Shown here: positions 10,991-15,000 of the stretch, piece by piece
Layout: every line of letters begins with the position of its first letter
How positions within the stretch are numbered: the first letter of the stretch is position 1
Source: Stramonita haemastoma
Lineage: Eukaryota; Mollusca; Gastropoda; Neogastropoda; Muricidae
Direction: 5' to 3'
Assembly (NCBI GenBank): GCA_030674155.1
Contig: JASPKP010005123.1
Coordinates: 1 to 15,000, forward strand
DNA: 15,000 nt
Made by a program: the position numbers and the translations under genes
Notes under the pieces: generated by a model
Database searches by the model: none
Seen by the model: the letters and a program-made list of their open reading frames with translations, nothing else
What the model was told of the DNA's origin: nothing

Positions 10991-11059
<69 letters not shown>

Positions 11060-11093
11060 ACATACACACACACGCACACACACATACACACAT
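10802..11093. repeat. (CA)n microsatellite with cata, caccc and aaaca interruptions
   Basis: About 290 bp of CA steps, impure at the left (cgcacgcacc, catatacacatac) and purer from 10921. Ends in catcatatag at 11100. Confidence 0.96.
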
Positions 11094-11221
11094 CATATAG
11101 GGAGAAAAGTTATTCTATATTACTGCAGAACTTATAGTTGTGTTAATGGCTTTAAATTTCTTTATTAGATTTACAAACAAACATGTATTAGGTGTTGTTT
11201 CTGCAATGATTCTAAATGTGT

Positions 11222-11487
11222 TTTGCAGGCACTAAAAACATTTATCACCAAGGTAAGAGGAGAACTAATAAATTGAACACACTCATCTTGTACACTTTCC
11301 CTCTTTATGAGGTACTACCATTGCCTTTTGCTGGATTCCATCACATTGCGGAATTCTTGGAAACGAATGGGCTGCAAAAGCTTCTGCAATAGACATTGGT
11401 GCTGAAGAAGCAAAACCTCTAAATCTTCCACTTAGTCTTCAGGAGGGCAACCATTTACTGGAGAAAGCTAGTTGGAACCATGCTTAA
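11222..11487 (+). pseudogene. LINE RNase H domain remnant
   Basis: An open stretch at 11311-11484 reads FCWIPSHCGILGNEWAAKAS at 11326-11385. The WIPSHxGIxGNExAD block is a hallmark of the RNase H domain encoded after reverse transcriptase in I/Jockey-type and related non-LTR retrotransposons; its H and following E/D positions serve the RNase H active site. Downstream PLSLQEG...LLEKASWNHA fits the usual continuation. Upstream, LQALKTFITKVRGEL (about 11226-11270) looks like the preceding part of the same domain, but in a different frame and separated by a stop and at least one frameshift. A TAA at 11485 ends the segment. No reverse transcriptase is seen in the window. It is therefore a dead fragment. 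Confidence 0.75.
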
Positions 11488-11569
11488 AATTTACGAAAGT
11501 ATTCTTCGAGAACAGAGACATTGAGATGTGACAGAGTATGCCATTGTTATAACAAACTTTTGAGAAGCC

Positions 11570-11828
11570 ATGGTGACTGGCAGGTATGGACAGGGTTAAT
11601 GATCACTGCCATGGTAACTGACACGTATGGACAGGGTTAATGATTACTGCTATGGTGACTTGCACGTATGGACAGGGTTAATGATCACTGCCATGGTGAC
11701 TGACACGTATGGACAGACAGGGTTAATGATCACTGCCATGGTGACTGACACGTATGGACAGACAGGGTTAATGATCACTGCCATGGTGACTGACAGGTAT
11801 ATAAAGAGTTAATGATCACTGCCATGGT
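11570..11828. repeat. 41/45-bp minisatellite, about 6 units
   Basis: The unit is ggttaatgatcactgccatg then gtgactgacacgtatggacag. The gggtta landmark falls at 11593, 11634, 11675, 11720 and 11765, with a variant gagtta at about 11806. The first steps are 41 bp; the next two are 45 bp through duplication of gaca in ggacagaca. The array lies between two LINE-derived segments. The 61-codon frame through it (11627-11812) is a repeat artefact. Confidence 0.92.
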
Positions 11829-11921
11829 GCAGACAGAACACACCACCTTATCAGACTGCACTGCAGAAGGAGGACCAGGTGTGCAGCCACTGGGTGAAGC
11901 TGCTACCTAAACCTGCATGCA

Positions 11922-12095
11922 GTGGCTAGCAGCAACAGCCTCACCCAGCAGCGGACTGCACACAGGACAGTGGAACCCTTCCTCCACGCCTGTCCAGCAC
12001 ACCAACACAGGACGGCCGATATCTGGCCTGCTGACCTGCTGATGAGGGACAAGGTTTTGGAACCTCTGGAGTTTGATTTTTCTGGAATAATGCTT
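11922..12095 (+). pseudogene. LINE C-terminal tail remnant
   Basis: The frame reads QQRTAHRTVEPFLHACPAHQ at 11946-12005 and soon after IWPADLLMRDKVLEPLEF. This resembles the conserved tail after RNase H in many animal non-LTR elements, of the pattern QTAxHxLxxCPxxxxxRxxxWPxxxxLxxKLxGxLExL. It is in the same orientation as the RNase H remnant that ends at 11487, so both probably come from one decayed insertion, with the 41/45-bp minisatellite expanded between them. Upstream cysteines of the tail motif are not evident. The apparent ATG is incidental. Confidence 0.55.
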
Positions 12096-12752
12096 GTTGT
12101 TGATGGTGGTGGGTGTTTATTTTTTTGTGTTTAATAGTATCGTTTTTCTTTCAGATTGTGGTTACCATATACTGTTATATGTAATAAAGTTGTTAAAAGA
12201 ATCTTTATTTGCCTTTGTACTTCATTTTGTTGTATCTGTATTTGTCAAGAAGTTTGGCATCCTTTAGCTGGTCACCAAGATGCAACTCTTGCGTTTTTTT
12301 TGGTTTTTTTTATAGTTACAATGGTTTGCTTTCTGGGTATTTGACTAGTTTTGGACAAGGTGATTACATGCTTGTTGAAGCTGTTAAAAACATATATTTT
12401 TACACACTGTAAAAGTTTTATTTCGATCAGTGCAATAATAAACTGAATATAATGGAGAAATGCTGCAGTGAATGTGGTATTTTATCTCACGAAGACAGGA
12501 AAGTACAAAAAAGCACGTCCTTTGGGTGAAGGTTTGTGTAGTTGAAGTGACCATGTACAGAAAACATGACACTGACCTCTGATTCCTGAGTGGACTAGCG
12601 AAACATCTGATACAGATCATGCAGTGGCGGTGTAAATGTGCAGACTTGCAGATGTTTCTTTTGTTCTTGTTTATGTTAGCTGTTTGAAGCCACATAGAAA
12701 TGAAGTGCTGGTCCACACATGTCCAACTGATAGCAGTTTTGATTCTAAGTAG
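12096..12752. other. non-coding interval, possible LINE 3' flank
   Basis: T-rich sequence after the LINE tail. It includes ATGTAATAAAG at about 12179-12189 and AATAATAAACT at about 12434-12444, both usable as polyadenylation signals on the plus strand. A cgtttttctttcag at about 12141-12154 resembles a splice acceptor, but no exon follows. Short frames on both strands (for example minus 12384-12716) have no recognisable content. Confidence 0.5.
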
Positions 12753-12770
12753 ATCTTTAACCAGCCGCCA

Positions 12771-12781
12771 TGGCGCAGTGG
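12771..12781 (+). promoter_or_regulatory. Pol III box A of retroposon copy C
   Basis: Reads tggcgcagtgg, identical to copy A and matching TRGCNNAGYGG. Confidence 0.85.
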
Positions 12782-12814
12782 TTGGCGCCTTGGATTCCGG
12801 ACTGTAAGGGGGCG

Positions 12815-12825
12815 GGTTCGAATCC
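12815..12825 (+). promoter_or_regulatory. Pol III box B of retroposon copy C
   Basis: Reads ggttcgaatcc, matching GGTTCGANTCC, 34 bases after box A. Confidence 0.88.
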
Positions 12826-13645
12826 CATAAGTCATAGGGATTTTTCGGGATCCGGCCGGCTCCTACCCAGAGTGAGTGTGCTGTGGGATCAGTGGGGAGA
12901 TTGGGACCACACAGTCGAGCTTTATCAACTTTACGGATGCGACTTTGAGAGTGCTGCTCAAATTACCTGACCAACACAGCAGGTGTTTGTATCTCTAGTG
13001 CCCGGTTGACGCCGGGATATATTATGATAGTAAGCGTAGAGTACAACCCTGTTAAGTAGTCTCAAAGCGGATGCACTTCCACAGCAACAGCATTACATCA
13101 TCCTCATCATCATTGATCATCATGCAATAATAACAATTGCCCCTTATTTAGTGGCTCCCGTTCCTCTGGTCTCATGGTGACCTCAGATTCGGTTTCCCCA
13201 TACGTTTCTGTGCCTGTGATGAATTTGTGTCAAAGCCTTTGTGCTGGAGGTTCGCGGGGAGGCGGTCGTTGGAGGGACGCTGTGGTGGTCGCCACCTCTG
13301 GTGGGTGACTCACTTACTCTGGCTCCGCCACTGAGCTAATACTGTCGTTAGTAGGGGGCTTCGTAGGTGCTATCCTGCGTATGTTAGCTCAGAACAGGCA
13401 CCACGGACCACCACCAAAGTGACCCAGCAGAAGTGTGGAATTCCTCTGGTTGGTGGCCCCGCGGCGGCATAATATTGATGGGCTCCCTGTGGATTACCGA
13501 CTCCGGGGGTGAGACACAACGAATCAGGGTACGGCTGTGGCGGGGAGATTGAAATGAGCGGCGTGGGAGCAAAGGGACGGGGACGTCACAGAAGATGAGG
13601 CCGCAAAAAAAAACCAACAAAAAACAAAAAAGTGTCAATCTTTAA

Positions 13646-14058
13646 AATTGAGAAAAGTAGAAAAGCATACATTCGTGTTGAAGGTTTTTGTGTGTGTTGA
13701 AAGTCACCCTCTACATGAAACTTTGTAAATTCTGTCTTTCGTTATGTTTGGGATATTTGATCTCTATCCCGATAATTTTGATTGATTGTGCTTTGAAGAC
13801 AGTTCTGTGGTTGAGTCATGTAAGTAGCAGATTAGGGGACATAACTAGGCCTATGCGCTGGGGTCAGGAACATTTACGTCCGAATAATTAAGTCGTAATT
13901 GAAGATGTTTATGACGCTGTCTGTGATGCAGGCATCACGTCAAGTTGCACTCAAACCAAGCAAATGGACCGGGTTGGATGATAGCACAATGAGCAGAGAA
14001 GTTTCTGAAACGTCGTTAAATAAACAGTACACACTCAAAATTATCTGCTCTTTGTGCA
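13646..14058. other. non-coding interval, no feature recognised
   Basis: AT-rich sequence. Frames at 13688-13891 and 13899-14225 (plus) show no domain motif; the second reads through the hairpin described next. Confidence 0.55.
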
Positions 14059-14127
14059 ATTCCTCCTGCTTCTTCAGGACTTCGTGTTGGACATTTAATG
14101 TCCAAATCCTGAAGAAGCAGGAAGAAT
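14059..14127. repeat. long imperfect hairpin (inverted repeat)
   Basis: The outer arms cctgcttcttcagga (14065-14079) and tcctgaagaagcagg (14107-14121) are exact reverse complements. The inner arms ttggacatt (14087-14095) and aatgtccaa (14097-14105) are also exact. Between outer and inner stems there is a 7-base bulge on the left (cttcgtg) against one base on the right. Pairing extends outward about five more bases with one mismatch. The total is about 29 pairs over 69 bases. Confidence 0.88.
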
Positions 14128-14287
14128 CTTCTGAGACGGTACAAAATTATGGCGACTGTTATTTAACTGAAAGGAAACAAAATCAAATGGATTTTTTTTT
14201 AAAATACAGAAACATAGGGAAATAAATAGAAACTGACAGAAGAAAATACAGATTGAGAAAATTATACAATGAGAAAAAAAAAAGACT

Positions 14288-14290
<3 letters not shown>

Positions 14291-14360
<70 letters not shown>

Positions 14361-14376
14361 TGTGTATCTTTGTGTA

Positions 14377-14408
<32 letters not shown>

Positions 14409-14505
14409 TTTGTGTGTATGCATGTGTGTGTGTGCGTGTATGTGCGTGCATGTGCCTGCGTGTGTGCGTGCGTGCGTGTGTGTGTGTGTGCGTGTGTGAT
14501 TGTTG
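14291..14505. repeat. (TG)n microsatellite with interruptions
   Basis: A pure TG run to about 14352, then TG with gg, atc, tat, gcat and cgtg interruptions. The impurity rises toward the right. Confidence 0.96.
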
Positions 14506-14523
14506 TCCTTGATACCAAAATGT

Positions 14524-14542
14524 TGAAGAAAGAGAGAGAAGA

Positions 14543-14600
<58 letters not shown>

Positions 14601-14601
14601 A

Positions 14602-14634
<33 letters not shown>

Positions 14635-14930
14635 AGAGAGAGAAGACAGCAGACAGAAGAGAGAAGACAGAAGAGAGACAGAGACAGAGAAGACGAGAGA
14701 GACAGAGAGAGACAAGAGCAGACAGAAGAGCAGACAGACAGACAGAAGACAGAGAAGAGAGACGAGAGAGAGACAGAGACAGAGAGAGAAGAGATAGGAA
14801 GAGAGAACAGAGAGAGAGAGGGGAGAGAGAGAGAGAGAGAGAGAGAGTAGGAAGTGAGCAGAGAGAGAGAGAGAGATAGCAGGAGAGAGATAGAGAGAGA
14901 GAAGAGAGAAGATCAACGTACATATAAAGA
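14524..14930. repeat. (GA)n purine-rich tract, about 400 bp
   Basis: Nearly all purine on the plus strand: a GA core at 14547-14595, then gaga, gaca and gaag variants with isolated c or t. Long Arg-Glu frames (plus) and Ser-Leu frames (minus) are artefacts. Confidence 0.95.
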
Positions 14931-14950
14931 GAGTATGCAACGGACAGCAA

Positions 14951-15000
14951 TTAAAAAAAATATATATTATATGTATATAATATATGTATAATATAATATA
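14951..15000. repeat. AT-rich tract at the right edge
   Basis: An A-run, then tatatatt/atgtatataat alternation that continues out of the window. Confidence 0.85.

Larger units (their letters stand above)
12761..13637 (+). mobile_element. tRNA-headed retroposon, copy C, full length
   Basis: The head starts ccagccgcca with box A tggcgcagtgg (12771-12781) and box B ggttcgaatcc (12815-12825). The body matches copy A throughout: gagtgagtgtgctgtggg, attacctgaccaacac, cgccgggatat, taagcgtagagtacaaccct, gcaataataacaattgcccc, tactgtcgttagtagggggc, and the tail gggagattgaaat...gacgtcacagaa. It ends in an impure A-run (13605-13631). The 8-mer atctttaa flanks it at 12753-12760 and 13638-13645, a good target-site duplication. 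A 66-codon frame through the head is not a gene. Box A and box B are both intact, so Pol III transcription is possible in principle. Confidence 0.9.

Noticed and set aside
11226..11260. A 24-base micro-exon between ttttgcag and gtaaga
   Set aside because: The splice signals look good, but the sequence is better explained as part of the decayed RNase H domain, and no partner exon is evident.
12770..12970. Protein-coding frame of 66 codons
   Set aside because: It lies inside the tRNA-like head and body of retroposon copy C. The equivalent frame is not kept in copies A or B.
14095..14950. Long frames (up to 281 codons) on both strands with Ser-Leu, His-Thr or Arg-Glu repeats
   Set aside because: They arise from the TG and GA tracts, with no start context or non-repeat domain. 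Length alone is misleading here.

Overview
The window looks like nuclear DNA from an animal, most likely a mollusc and probably a gastropod. This rests on three things: an intronless-CDS peptide-type GPCR with the motif variants common in lophotrochozoan receptor expansions, very dense micro- and minisatellites, and long tRNA-headed retroposons next to decayed non-LTR retrotransposon pieces. Nothing suggests a bacterium, phage, organelle or virus. The species call is inference only.

The only convincing intact protein gene is a rhodopsin-like (class A) seven-transmembrane receptor at 4233-5354 (+). It has an in-frame stop just upstream of a strong-context ATG, a good 3' splice site 48 bases before the ATG (implying a 5'UTR intron), and an AATAAA about 190 bases after the stop.

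The rest is mostly repeats. From left to right: a 45-bp minisatellite (about 20-585); a possible LINE endonuclease remnant (602-931); a GAT microsatellite; a 33-36-bp minisatellite (1455-1915); a 59-bp minisatellite (2340-3867) split by a full-length retroposon on the minus strand (2450-3300); a GATA/GA tract next to the receptor gene; the receptor; a 103-bp repeat (5741-6270); a second, 3'-shortened retroposon copy (minus, 6724-7314); a compound AC/CT/TA/AC microsatellite (7779-8114); plain sequence; a 34-bp minisatellite with a duplicated leader (9453-10150); a CA tract; LINE RNase H and C-terminal remnants (11222-12092) with a 41/45-bp minisatellite between them; a third retroposon copy (plus, 12761-13637); a strong hairpin (14059-14127); and a TG tract followed by a long purine-rich GA tract to the right edge.

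The most notable item is the retroposon family. Three copies within 11 kb share a tRNA-like head with box A and box B and a long common body. Two copies have a shared 3' tail ending in poly-A, for a total of about 850 bp, which is long for a SINE. All three have candidate target-site duplications. I cannot tell from sequence alone whether the family is already described.
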